Of a stretch of 64,000 nucleotides of DNA, positions 14,101 to 25,921 are shown in pieces (within the stretch, counting starts at the first letter, position 1; the number at the start of each line of letters is the position of its first letter). The position numbers were made by a program, and so were the translations under genes. The notes under the pieces were generated by a model, which worked only from the letters and a program-made list of their open reading frames with translations, had not been told where the DNA came from and ran no database searches. The DNA comes from Paragyromitra xinjiangensis (Eukaryota > Ascomycota > Pezizomycetes > Pezizales > Discinaceae): positions 1,364,001 to 1,428,000 of the forward strand of contig JBCAMK010000016.1 of NCBI GenBank assembly GCA_038503065.1, given 5' to 3'.

Positions 14101-14409
14101 AGCCAGTTACCGGCAACTAACAGATATGTAGGAGGCCTTTTTCTCATGTCTCGGAGATTGAGTTCATGGCATAGCACAACGAAGACCCGCGAACAAGGAT
14201 CTTGTTGCTGGGAAATACATAACATATCCTTGGGTTTATATTGTCTGCCGGGGTGGTGTTTGCAATCGCTCCAGAGTCTCTATAAGGGCCTATGGGTTCC
14301 TATGGGTGCTTCAAAGCCGGGCGAGCTGTGAGCTTTATCTCGCCCTCGGCTGAGATCCCTACAGGCCCCCATGATCCTGTCTAAGACATACTTTGTCATA
14401 TATTGGGCC

Positions 14410-14422
14410 TAGGGTTAGGGTT
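14410..14422 (+). repeat. Two-unit telomere-like motif
   Basis: TAGGGTTAGGGTT on the plus strand, two units of TTAGGG. It is too short to prove a telomeric origin and is listed because a similar motif occurs at 561. Confidence 0.4.
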
Positions 14423-15627
14423 CACAACCCGCCTCAAATAGCCAGAAGTCAATATTGAGTGCTTATCTTAGGATTATGTTAACCCAGCTACCATAGCGCC
14501 TCGTAGGTGGCCATATCCCTCTCAGTCCTCCAGTTCTATCACGCGAAGCTAGGCAGATTATGGGTCATAGGGCGTTCGGCCCTTGGGCGCCAGGGCGGGC
14601 TGCCCTGTTACGTTTACTGAAGGGTATAAAGTTACCAGCCTCCTTCAGTGGACGTACTGCCTCTAGACAGGTATCAACGAAAGCGTTGCACAAGCCATGC
14701 CTTGAGGTGAAGAGAGCAGTAACTGAGCTGCTTCTTGGGATGTCGGCAGGGAACTTGGGTGGCCAGAGAGTGTTGCGCGCAGCAGCATAGAGTAGTATAG
14801 GTCGATAAAGGAGGTGGGATGCTGACTCTCAATTCGAACAGCGAGATGGCATTCCATAGCGCAGCTAAACTGTACAGACGAGCAGCCATGGATCGAAAGG
14901 GGGGAGCTAAGTTGCTACTTATAGAGGGGCAAAAGTGTCGGCTGCCGAGTTGACCGGCGATAACCCATTATGTAGCACAGCCTACACCAAGATTCATGCG
15001 CTAGCCATGCTCAATATCGGCAAGGGAGCCGAAAAAAATGCTAGATATTCGACGCTAGCCTTAGCATATTTGCGGTGCAGTTGCTCCGGTGATATGCCCG
15101 GGGTCCAAGCAGCGACTGGTTTACTAAAGTCAATGGCGGACAAGCACAGTTTTAGAGTCTTCGATTCGTTAGTCCGTGCCCCAGAGTCGATGAATCAATT
15201 CACGCACCGCCCACACAAAAAAGCGAGGAAATGTGTGCTTTTGGATGACATAAATAAGACATGCATCACCAGATACATTGTACGGTGCCTTTGCACATCG
15301 CTAGGGGAAATTTATAAGGAAAACTATATGGGAAGTTAGAAAGAAAGACATTAGGGAATCTTTATTTGTGAAAGGCGTCCAAAAGAGTGCTTGGGAGAGG
15401 CATCAAGAAAGGCATTAGGATATGCACACGTTCCAAAATGAGATAGGGTATAAGGAGGTCTTCTGACCACTATCTGTAGCTATGTGAGCATGTAATTTTA
15501 GGAAGGAGTGACCAGGGCGTGAGGTAGTTCAGCCAAACAGTAGAAGTTCGAACTCTAAGAATTTGGATTTTTGCGATTATGTGTATGGTCCTAGTGATCC
15601 CATCATCAAGAGTCACTCGGAAATCGT

Positions 15628-16590
15628 TTGCTCGAGGCTTCTCCGAGCGCTCCACCCAAGGCTAAGCCTTTCCCCGAGCTTTCCCCACAAGCCTCCGACC
15701 AAGCCACAAAGCTGTACCAATTAGGAAGCTATGCCCAACAAGAGATACGAGGGCATTTTGGTGAAATGCTTAGGCCAACGGTACGAAAACTAAGATTGCC
15801 CTTTGTGGCTAATAGTGAATAGCGAGCTGGTTTCCCTAAGCTTTTCGAGTTAAAACCGGTTATCGTCGGGAGAGCCTCCCTTCATCTCAGGGATCCGCCA
15901 TCGCTCTAGCCTGCTTCTCTGGCTGTCTAGGGTACATATTCCAAAAACTGAACCTCACTGAGCAAAAACTTTGGTGCCCCTAAGATTGCTTAAATCTATC
16001 CAATAATCTAAATGTGTTTCGTCCTACTCATGAATTCTTATCCTTTGGATATCGGATAATTTACGCCACAAAGGCGATACTCCCTCGACGGAGGTCTTAT
16101 CACTCCTACCTAGTTAACATTCGACAAAATAACTGAGCTGCCTAGTAATGGATTCCCTGCGGCGATTAGCCTTAAGGTTATATACAATAGATACTTTCTT
16201 CTCACCCAAATGGATCGTGTATTTGTAGACAATATATTTGCCTATTTCTTATCCTATACTAGCTCTAAGAAACGAGCTAGCTTCTTCTTGGCCATCGTTA
16301 CAAATAGCTACGTATCAGACCTAGTGTTCAAGAATTTCTACGGTAGCCTTAAACATTTCGAATCACTTTAAGCTTTACAGGCGGAATACCCTAAGTTTAA
16401 CCCAGCTAAAGACGAAATTTTGACTGAGAAATGCCTCAAGTAATTGAGATACGCCATGAGTCAAAAGTACTAAACCGGCCTAATCCGCTAATGTCTAAGC
16501 CTCAAGGGGCTGGAAGTTAGTCTGCAAATTGTAGGTTTTTAGAAAGAATTGCCTACGCATGGAAAATCACCAGCACCCCTCGAAAGTCGC
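15628..16590 (+). pseudogene. Decayed coding frame, family unknown
   Basis: One reading frame stays protein-like over about 320 codons but is broken by roughly ten stop codons. The longest clean section, 16114-16368 (85 codons), has balanced composition and includes MDRVFVDNIFAYFLS and KKRASFFLAIVTNSYV. After one stop it resumes in the same frame with QAEYPKFNPAKDEILTEK. Several stops (TAA, TAG) could come from CAA/CAG by a C-to-T change. I do not recognise the family, so a dead transposon or a dead host gene are both possible. The upstream limit is uncertain: open frames at 14560-15340 may belong to the same relic. Confidence 0.4.
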
Positions 16591-16931
16591 CCCTGGGAAG
16601 TGCGACTATTGGCAGTGAGTGACTTTGTGCGTTTGCACCCGAAGTTGTGGCAATAAATCAGGTGTTGTTGCACAAAATAATCTGATACCTTTCACTGAAA
16701 AGAGCCGCAAGTATGGTGATGGAGCGTACGCATCAACCAATGTGTAACCACCACGCACCGATTGTGCTGCCAGTAGCAGGCACAAATCAATCGATTCATG
16801 CATCACAGATGATTCCCGGACAGATGACAATTACGAATTGCCTATCACCCACTATCGCAAGTCTGCTTTGAGCTAAGCTCTCTAAACATGAACATCCACG
16901 TACTAGATTGAAACGCTACAGTCGCACCTTG

Positions 16932-19304
16932 CTACACATTCCTCTCTGCATAGCTCTTCACCAACCCCTCGCAAGTCGCCTCATACTCTCGCAGCTCTAC
17001 TTCCCCGTCGTCCCTAACCACAGTATTTGCTTGCACAAACACCTTTCTCGGTTGCTTTTTCTTCATAACCACCTCTCTGAAGCTCTGCATCTCTTCGCTC
17101 ACCGTCGTCATCTCCTTATACAGGCCCTGACCTGCCTTTACATCCGCAGTAGACTTGTAGACATGCAGTTTTGTAAGGTAGTCGCTCACTGCTGGTTTCC
17201 CGTGCGAGAGGATCTTGCTCCGGTCAAGTGAGATAACAAGATCCGATTTATCCTCAGCCTTATAGGAGAAGGTAACAAAATTATCACCGGCAGAGAGGAA
17301 TGATTGTAGAATAGAGTAGCGCGCTTGCATGTGCGCTTGCCCCCATTTCTTAGACTTGGGGTCCCAAAACTCCAGAGCTAAGAGGCCAGCGCGAGCCATC
17401 TGGAGATACTCGATGTAAATGACATCATCAGCGTCTTGATCATGACCGAAAATGGAAAGTATCTCTTTATCGACGCCAAGGACCATAGCAACACACTCTG
17501 CACGGCATTCTTCATATGACGCTGCGACACCGCCGAATAACCCACCCCACGTCTCGCCAGGTTTGTACCAAGTTTTTATGGGCTTGCCGGTGACAGGGGA
17601 AATTGGGGGGTTGCTGGAGTCGAAGTTGAAGATGTTCTTGGCAGTCTCTTGGAGAAGTTTTCCAGTACCATGGCCGAGGAGCTCGTGAATGCCAACCTGC
17701 ACTTCAAAGGCCTTTCCACGAAGTTTCTCGAATATCGGCAGGTCAGCCTCGCTTAGGAAGGTTATTTTCTCACTAGGTGATTTAGCAGAGAGAATGTTGG
17801 CTAGAGACACATTTTTGAACCCAAGGTTCTGACGGATGTCATCATAGTTCGGAATGTTAATACCCGCCGGAATACCGCTGCCGGCAAAGGAGAGAACCTC
17901 GAGAGATGTGAAATCAGGCTTCAGAAAACTATCTTTCTCGAAATCAATACCCCAAGGGAGGCGTGTGATGAATTCCTCTGCTCGTCGGACTAGCTCGCCG
18001 AATTTTTTGGTTTGCTCTTGATTTACAACCGCTACAAAGCCCTCCCATTCACCACGAACGCCATGCGGGTCGCGGTAGGTTTCGACAAAACCGATATTAG
18101 ACTCGACCACAGGGCCTTGGTCTCGTACCCAGAGCTTTTGAGAATCTTTATGAGCCTCGATAGAACCGGTAGTAAACGAGCGGGCGTACTCGGTCCACAT
18201 TCTCTTCTGGGTATCATTCGCGGAGGTCTCGGAGGCAGCGAAACAAGCAGCAGAGATGTTGGCCATCTCGGTAGAGTAGTCTCCATAAACCAATTTGAGC
18301 ACTTTACCATCGGGGAGGTTGAAGGAATCCCTGCCAGCTGTTGAGGGAAGGGTAGTTGTTGCAGAGGCAACTAGGAGGTGAAACTCTTTGTCTGAGATCT
18401 TTTGGAGACGCGTATTCTCTGTAAGGATAGCATTGTCGTTCATGAAGGACTGAATGGTATCGATCTCGGCTTTAGTGATGTCAGGCGAGTCAGGGTAGTA
18501 TGTAGATACATGCCCTGCTTCTGGGTAGCCAAGGAGGTTCTTAGACTCAGGGTCTGTGGAGTAAATCGCTTCTGAAACGCTATCGAATAACTTCTTTGCT
18601 ACACCGCTGTAGGCTGCAAGCTTCGCAAGCTCTTCTTCAGGAATTCGGGGAACAAACTTCGCGTCACCAAAGGACTTATAGTTTCCCACTGACGACAAAA
18701 AACTAGCAGAGTACTCGAGCCAATAATTTATGCTCTCATCGCTAACCCCTGCCTCCGAACCCAGCTTCTTCCAGTCTCCGTTGACGGATTTGTATAATGC
18801 GAGGATCAAGTCATAGATAGTCTCACTTTCAGGGGAGACTTGACGCAACGTGACACGTGTCCCAAGAAATGCAGCACGAGATATGTGGTGCGCATAGAGC
18901 TTCTCCTTAGGTTTAAGGGAGTTGAAGTGAGGAGCAATCTCAAGGAGACAGACAGTTGGCGGTGAGTCCGCGAAAACTAAGAGGCAGAGCAAGCACGTCG
19001 GTGCGAGTGTTAGCTGGGCATGGGCAATGAGCGGAATAGGGAGAGCAAACTCACGGTGGGATTGGATTGTGATAGGAGAAGCCATGATAGATGAATTCTT
19101 GACGGAAGGAAACTTTGTTTGGTTCCTGGAGATGCTCGAGATAGTGGAAAGAGCTCGAAGATTGCGGGGAAGTGGGGTGGTTGGGGTGCCAAGCCGGCAC
19201 AAAGCTTGGACCCTCGGATGGCCCCGAAGAGCCGAGTGACTACCGGTGATAGTCGTCCTGACTACCTTGTGCATTGATCGAGCTTTAGATACCAAGGTCG
19301 CCAT
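16932..19304 (-). CDS. Dipeptidyl peptidase III (M49 zinc peptidase)
   Basis: This enzyme removes dipeptides from the N-terminus of short peptides, mainly in the cytosol. The M49 zinc site is intact: HELLGH (about 565-570 counted from an upstream in-frame Met at 19379) and the second motif EECRAE (about 623-628). The rest follows the family closely, for example YAHHISRAAF and YYPDSPDIT. The conserved core begins at ADSPPTV. A 78-bp intron (18977-19054, GTGAGT..CTTAG) removes a non-conserved hydrophobic segment; its length is a multiple of three and it has no stop, so the unspliced frame also stays open. Two ATGs in good context exist: 19304 gives 764 residues with an Arg/Ser/Thr-rich, acid-poor leader that looks like a mitochondrial presequence. 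19085 gives 691 residues, close to the usual fungal cytosolic length of about 710. Family call is certain; start choice is not. Confidence 0.95.
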   Translation of the reverse strand: MATLVSKARSMHKVVRTTITGSHSALRGHPRVQALCRLGTPTTPLPRNLRALSTISSISRNQTKFPSVKNSSIMASPITIQSHREFALPIPLIAHAQLTLAPTCLLCLLVFADSPPTVCLLEIAPHFNSLKPKEKLYAHHISRAAFLGTRVTLRQVSPESETIYDLILALYKSVNGDWKKLGSEAGVSDESINYWLEYSASFLSSVGNYKSFGDAKFVPRIPEEELAKLAAYSGVAKKLFDSVSEAIYSTDPESKNLLGYPEAGHVSTYYPDSPDITKAEIDTIQSFMNDNAILTENTRLQKISDKEFHLLVASATTTLPSTAGRDSFNLPDGKVLKLVYGDYSTEMANISAACFAASETSANDTQKRMWTEYARSFTTGSIEAHKDSQKLWVRDQGPVVESNIGFVETYRDPHGVRGEWEGFVAVVNQEQTKKFGELVRRAEEFITRLPWGIDFEKDSFLKPDFTSLEVLSFAGSGIPAGINIPNYDDIRQNLGFKNVSLANILSAKSPSEKITFLSEADLPIFEKLRGKAFEVQVGIHELLGHGTGKLLQETAKNIFNFDSSNPPISPVTGKPIKTWYKPGETWGGLFGGVAASYEECRAECVAMVLGVDKEILSIFGHDQDADDVIYIEYLQMARAGLLALEFWDPKSKKWGQAHMQARYSILQSFLSAGDNFVTFSYKAEDKSDLVISLDRSKILSHGKPAVSDYLTKLHVYKSTADVKAGQGLYKEMTTVSEEMQSFREVVMKKKQPRKVFVQANTVVRDDGEVELREYEATCEGLVKSYAERNV

Positions 19305-21006
19305 TTTTTTAATAATAGTGATTAAAAAAAATAGAGACAAAAAAATTGCATACCAAAATATTTGCCAAGCATGTTTCAACCCCCTGCGTCTGCGTGCGGC
19401 TCATCGAACCGGTCCTCGCTAAGAAACTTCAGGATTGGTCAGCCCCTAGAGCGTGACACCCAGCATAAATGTTCATAGAATCGTGGATAGTTGAGGGGTG
19501 GCATTTTCTAACTATTATTCAGCATCGAGATCCTGTATTTGAACAGCGAGTGATAAGCCATGATTACTGAGATGTAACCCATATTGTCGATAACGGCTCG
19601 GAACCTAATAGTTCTCGAAAAAATACTTGCCCCGAGAAAGGGCCATGATATGGCCAGTGATAATGCTTACATCTACTTTGGTAATCTGCTCATGAACCCC
19701 AACGGGAATCTGCGGCGGAGCGGCCGGGCCGAGTGCCAAACAGTATCATGTGGAGTACGGGCCCCACCAGAGGCAGTCGGGGGAGACTTAGTCCTATCGC
19801 AGGCCTCGGAGAAAACATACGATTGATAGGTACTCCGATTGTTGTTTGTGTACAAAAAGTATTAGAATCGAGAGCGTGAGGAAGGGGTTGCGGGACTATC
19901 TTCCTCGTAAAATCACCGTTGGTTTATGAGGTTCGTTTCATTTTCACACCTTTAGTTAGAGTAAAATCGATAAATAAATTAGCCCAAGGCATCAAAAGCT
20001 TCTCCAAAACCTAGTACCTAACTATGAGGGGGCTTAAATTAATATTTCTAATAATCTCGATCCCCAATACTGAGGCAGTGATCACAGTCCAATAACAGTT
20101 TGGATAAACCAAGTGTACATTAGAGATAGGAAACCTTCGTACGGGATTTTTTCCACTGAACACACCCTAGGTAAATCCGGCTCGAGTAGAGACCCCCAAA
20201 ATTAGCGAGTTCAGCAGTCAATGATTCGGGCCTGCTCATGTGTTCTAGAATTATATTGAGTATTCTTCTGAGGCAATACGAAATGACACCAAGTTCGTTG
20301 TGCTGCCCCAAGGACTTCTTACCGTAAAATAATTCGGGAATTCGGGAGCCTAGACAATAAATCGTTCTTATACCCGGAGTAGTGGGGTTTCGACACTATG
20401 ATTTAGGCGCCAATTGTCTTGGTACCAGAGTTTTTGTAAGTACTTAGCGAGCTAATTAACATTAACACCTTCTATAGTTCCAGAGACTGTGGTGAATATA
20501 AGCATAATCCGGAAAATTCGGGATATACGCAACCACCCCTTCTACTAATAGAGATAAATTTGACGTGCCTGGAATTTAGGCAACTGTCCTGTAGTGTGGG
20601 TGTACCATCTCTGGTAGGTCCTACCCTTCCGCTAAGCTAGGGCCCTGCAGATATCTCCGCAACCGTCGATCTTTGTGGGTTGGTTAAATCTGCCGGCTTA
20701 ACCTACAATGCGGAGATATCTTAGGAGTAAAGTATCGAGACGCAACAGGATCCCAGAATTCTCTCCCTTGTCCGAATATTATTGTCAGAATACAGGCAAT
20801 GACCACTGAGAGGCAAGGATTCCCCAGAAACTGTGGTACTGCAGGATTTATATAGCACTATATGGAAAAAGGGCCAGCGGAGGTGCCTATCGAAGTCAAA
20901 TCCTGTATAAGAGTACGAAAGGACACCACCTAGGATTGGGTTCCAACAGCCAAAAAAGTTTCAATTGAGCTCTCGAACTCATTTCTACTCCTCAAGGCAA
21001 ATCAAT
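19305..21006. other. Intergenic region between divergent DPP III and esterase genes
   Basis: About 1.7 kb without a recognisable gene, between two genes transcribed away from each other. It must hold both promoters. The main visible structure is a 13-bp inverted repeat at 20649-20721. Confidence 0.6.
20649..20721. repeat. 13-bp inverted repeat with 47-nt loop
   Basis: AGATATCTCCGCA (20649-20661) is repeated as its exact reverse complement at 20709-20721. The loop contains a weaker inner pairing (GGTTAA near 20682 with TTAACC near 20698). It lies about 290 bp upstream of the esterase start. It could be a hairpin, a regulatory site or a tiny foldback remnant. Confidence 0.55.
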
Positions 21007-21859
21007 ATGTTTCTTCGTTCCTCCACTATTGTCTTGGCCCTTTTAGGAGCATTGAGCGCCTTCGTTGCACCTGTCGAGGCTGCAACAAAGATCATGCCTC
21101 TGGGTGACAGTATCACTGGGTCTCCTGTAAGAAGCACAACCCACTTGTCACATCATCTATTAATTCGATGCTACTTCCCCAGCACTATCCCAAACCAGAT
21201 CTCCAATGCTAACCTCTCCCAATTCAGGGCTGCTGGCGTGCTCTCCTGTGGAATAAACTCGTCGCTGCTGGAAAAACCAACCTCGACATGGTTGGCACAC
21301 TTCCCCCTCAAGGTTGTGGCGTCAGCTACGACGGTGATAACGAAGGCCACGGCGGGTTCCTCGTCACGAACGTCGCGAACCAGAATCAACTCGTAGGCTG
21401 GCTCTCAGCCACCAACCCGAACATTGTCATAATGCATTTCGGAACCAACGATGTTTGGAACAACATTGCGGCTGCTACTATTTTGACTGCCTACAGTAAG
21501 CTAGTTGACCAGATGAGGGCAAACAACCCAAACATGAAGATTCTGGTACGACCTTCTCTCTCCTCCAACCCCGCAGCTAGCAGCGGATTAGAACTAATAG
21601 GACCGCAAAATAGGTTGCCAAAATCCTTCCCATGAACCCCTCTGGTTGCTCTAATTGCGCTGCTGGCGTCGTGTCACTGAACAATGCCATCCCCGGTTGG
21701 GCCTCTTCTAAGACTACCAGCCAATCGCCAATCTATGTTGTCGACCAGTGGACCGGATTCTCTACTTCTAGTGATACCGTCGATGGTGTCCACCCGACTG
21801 ATAGCGGAAACGTCAAGATTTCGAACAAATGGTACTCAACACTGGTCACTTTGGTTTAA
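21007..21859 (+). CDS. Secreted SGNH hydrolase, CE3-type carbohydrate esterase
   Basis: A predicted secreted esterase resembling acetyl-xylan esterases of family CE3, which remove acetyl groups from plant polysaccharides. Three exons (introns 21127-21227 and 21546-21613, with CTAAC/CTAAT branch sites) give 227 residues, normal for a lone CE3 domain. Residues 1-25 form a signal peptide, beginning MFLRSSTIVLALL and ending before ATKIMPLGDS. SGNH blocks are present: GDS with nucleophile Ser35, Gly/Asn blocks with GTND at 112-115, and the C-terminal DGVH with Asp203 and His206. There is no carbohydrate-binding module. The start at 21007 is chosen because the signal peptide begins there; an in-frame upstream Met at 20965 would mask it. 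The gene looks intact. Confidence 0.92.
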
Positions 21860-24800
21860 AGGCTCGTGCCGTTTAGGAGACCATAGGGGGAAATTCGTGA
21901 ATATGATTTGGAACAAAATATGTATCTGGTATTGAGCGAATCTGCGATCATACGGAATGGGAAAACCAGATACCAATATGTAGTAAATAAAAAAGATTCA
22001 GTGGAATAATTAACGGACGAAGCTAGTTTTTTTCTTTTTTTTAGTGGCGTTCGAAACTATGCAAGGTTTTTTTTCCTGGGAGAGCAAACTGGCAAGGCAA
22101 AAGGGTGAAATACATGTAAATAACCCCACTATCTCTAGCCCCAATAAGACACCAACTCGTGCCCGACAGTAGAGAATTCCCACTGAATCTCTCCCAGCAC
22201 CATCACCATCCACCTGTCTCCATCCTCCCGATCGCCAGATCGACGACGCTCTAGTCTCTGCAAGTACAAGCCAAAACAGGATAACATGTGGGGAGAGCGA
22301 CATCAAAGGGAGCCAAATGGGAATATCTAGAGGAAACAGAGGTTGCATGGGAACGTGGTCGACGAGGTTACATATCCAAGAGGAAACCGAACCATCTATC
22401 GCCCGGATACGACTAAATACAGTCATATGTCGGAAATATCACAAGACCGCCCTAGCTTCACGAGTCGATCCCTTGGTGTCCCGCCTTGCCAACATCGACA
22501 ACAGAGACATTGGCTGTGGTATAGAAACCCTCTATTAAGCTGCTATTATTTACCGAGGGCCTGGTTCCGCAATCGATGCCTCTTCGAATTATAAGAACTC
22601 TTGCGCCGAACAAGGATGATTTAAGTTCCCCACTGGGGGATCTCCAAGAACGGAAATTTCTATTATGGGGAAGAAATACTAAACCCGCAGCCTGTCTGTT
22701 CATATTTCTTAACCCACAAAGCTAAGCGGAATCCCAAAGAGCTGGTTGCGTAATGGACGCAATGGACGCATTCCTCCAATAAGCTAGGTAAGATTACCCT
22801 TCGGGACCTAAAGATTCATGTTTGACAAAAGACTAAGTCTGACAGATAGTTCTAACCCTTCTATATTCATACCCGCCTAGAACGGTGAAAATACCCCGAA
22901 CCAAATTACACACCTCACCGATTTCCTCCTGGCAGTAGCCCCATCGCGCTAAATACCAACCAACATAAAGGAATTCCGCCAAACGGTGACTAGTCAAGCG
23001 AGAAAGTCAAATCTTACGCATTCCTTCACACCTACGAGTTCAACGAACGAACTATGCCGTGCTCGATACCAGAGGTCCTTGGACGGCTCCATCAATGGTC
23101 AAGTCGCCCGTAAATCAGCCACTGGAAGAATTAGAGGAACTAGTGGTTTTTTAATGCACCAGTCGTTCTAGACATTACCAACTAAGTCACAGAAGCGCCC
23201 CCGCCATACGAGACTCCCCTCGGACTTTCCATGGTTAGATGTCTGGCCTAACGAATCGAAAGGGACATGCGATTCCATACAAAGGTCGACCATATTGTTC
23301 ACCTCCCTTTACCGCGGATCCTGCAATAGCCTCGTGCCCCAGCTCATGCTACACAGCTTGCTCGGAGGGCTAATACTTTGCAAATCAACATGGGGGCTCT
23401 CGCCCATTCATCCAGCACCCCCAAAAAGGTGATTAGTGTCCTGTCCGATCGAACTTATATTCGTACGGAATTATACTCGATGACCTCCGAGCAAACACTA
23501 CCGGAGCTAAGGAGAATACCAAAACTCAATGCAAAGACGAGCCATTCATGTTAACGTATGGTAACATTAACGTATATGAGGGTAAGAGATGAAAAATTTC
23601 ATGATAAAAGTACCCTAAATCATGGTACTGTGGGAGCCCTTATATACATTCATAAGAAAGACAGCAGCCCTTGGACGTCACGATCGGCCTACGGTACGCA
23701 GCAAACTGCGTGGTGCGGGGTTAGGCATGAGACCAGTACTGCAACTCGCTATCGAGGAACGGATTTTATATAAACCAGTCTTAGATACCAAGGACCAAGA
23801 AACCACTAGGGTAATATGAGCCATTACTGCGCTTTTCATGGTAAAGGAAGTTTCAACCCAAGCATTATCGGTGATTGACCAATAGCCCTCCATTGGGATT
23901 ACTGTGATGCAAAAGCATAAATTAAAGCGGAGAAATATTAGAAACAGACTTGAGGGTATGCGAAGACGAAAGTAGGAACGCCGAAGAGGCCTAAGTCCCG
24001 TGGTTACATCCCTAAAAGTTCAATGAACCCAAAGGAAACCCAGACGGGAGGAATAAAAAGCGGAGTTGCGCTCTAAACAAATAAGTCATCATGGAGATAC
24101 CTGTACGGTAACGTAACCCTCCGTTCTTACCATTTCGCGTGTTTGCCATCTGAGTACACTACAGGTCTATAGCACAGCTCGCTATGATGGAAGGAGGCAT
24201 ACGCCATAAAGGCCAAGACTATATGACGGCCAGGTTTAAGGATTCAAATAGAGCGAAGGTCGTGCTATGTGTCAACGGATGTATACAGATACAGACGAGG
24301 TATATGTAAGCTCTCGAAACTCAACTCATCCCCTAACGAGTGATAAATACTCGGTCCTAGAGAGGTCTAGAGGCCCATGAGCCCTGTTCAGGTTCGAAGA
24401 AATAACCCTTCAACTTTGGGGTTACCATTCTGGAGGGTGTTTGGGAGTGTCAGGTTCTTGGGCGTACTAAATACGTGAAAACCATCGCATCTCGCCGCCA
24501 CTAGGAAATATATAAATCCAGAACTCTTGACCTTATCCATTCTATCACTGCGCTTTCACAAGCAGGAAGCCGTACAGCGACCCTCATTATCCTCGAAAAA
24601 GAATTTGTTGATCATTTACAACGATGCGCTTCAGAACCTCCTATTCCATCGTACCGCCTGCACCCATCTCTTAGTATTCCGAGATAATATCGCCCCTTCT
24701 CTTACCCCTGAATTCATATTTCCCCTATATGCCACAAATCCCTCGAATTAGCTACAGTCCTCAACACCAACCCAACGGGAATCCGTACTTCAGTCTTAAA

Positions 24801-25921
24801 CGCCACGACCCCCACCGCGAACGGAATAGCGATCACATAAATGAATGATAATTTGGCCGTACGAGGCGTCCAGCGGAAGAAGCGAAAACGGTTTGTGTTG
24901 AGAGCTGTTCGGTGAATGTCAATGTCCGAATCAAGGAAAATCCCGTGGGGAGGGGAGGTGGGGTAAAGAGGTACCGGCGTATTTGTTCACCGCCGGATCT
25001 TGGTGGATGACTGGAGATGAAAGTTAGCTTTAGTCTTATACAATTATGAATAGGATCGAAGAATTACCGTTACTGTGGCCGGCCATGGCGAAAGATATCT
25101 TATGGATTGTGTTTGGGCTGTTGCTGATGTTTGAAGTTGCGATGTTAGTTGCTTGGCATGCGACATCATGAGGCTCAAGGCACGTGATCAATAGCCTATA
25201 CCTAACCCTACTCGCATTTATTTCAGGAAAACTCTAGCTACTTAGGAATAAGATTACAATACATCGTAGTAAGGTTCAGTACTCGGGGCAGCTAATTGGG
25301 AACATGTCCTAGTTAAAATATCTGGCTGGCTAGTCTAGCACTTACAGCTTTCTTTCAGGTTCTTTTTCCTACCCTGAGTATTACAGGGAACCACTCATGA
25401 TCAGCCCACGGCCATGCTCCAAGAATATTATAACCTCGAAGTAAGGGCTAGCTGATCGCCAATCAAGCCCGTTCACAGCAAAAGCATTTTCAGATGCTTG
25501 TGATAGCCCAAACGCCACCCTAGCTCAATGGACGAGCCTGTCCCACACAATCTTTGAATCGAATATCATCGAGAATGTTTGTAGCTAACAGGACGGCTAC
25601 TGATCAGGAGGATGACACGCTCGGGGGCTTGCGTCAACCTTCCGATTTGACCTCACCCAACCACTGACGAATTCATTGGCCAACTTACACTTTCACGTCC
25701 AGCTTTTTATGCCTCCTTGAGTACTCGGTGTAGGGTAACGCAAGGGATCATACTGGGGTTGTCATTGGCGGATCTGACCACGACATAGCCAGTAATTGAT
25801 GTACACCTGTCGATCATGAATGAGAGTATTGATATTTGACTAGATCTTCCCCCTGAGATACTCAGCTACCAAATCGTTCAAATCTCCAAGCCCCATCAAG
25901 TCAGAGCCTAAGTCCCCAAAT
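21860..25921. other. Gene-free stretch
   Basis: No convincing gene in about 4 kb. The largest frame (minus 22010-22426, 138 codons) has an unnatural lysine run at its end and no family features. I looked for terminal inverted repeats of the downstream transposase here and found none. Confidence 0.55.

Larger units (their letters stand above)
9439..14900. other. Gene-free stretch
   Basis: No supportable coding region. Small open frames occur but none resembles a known family. Contents noted: a GAT/TGA microsatellite near 11094-11110 and a two-unit TTAGGG motif at 14410. The sequence looks like decayed intergenic DNA. Confidence 0.55.

Noticed and set aside
14935..15339. 134-codon open frame before the decayed frame
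   Set aside because: Composition is acceptable but I recognise no family, it begins at a non-ATG codon and continues with stops; possibly part of the same relic, not called separately.
9832..20725. Shared 14-mer GGAGATATCTTAGG at 9832 and 20712
   Set aside because: Several identical 14-mer pairs are expected by chance in a window of this length; flanks do not match.
22010..22426. 138-codon minus-strand frame
   Set aside because: Ends in a lysine run from a poly-T tract and shows no family motif; likely noncoding 3' flank of the esterase.
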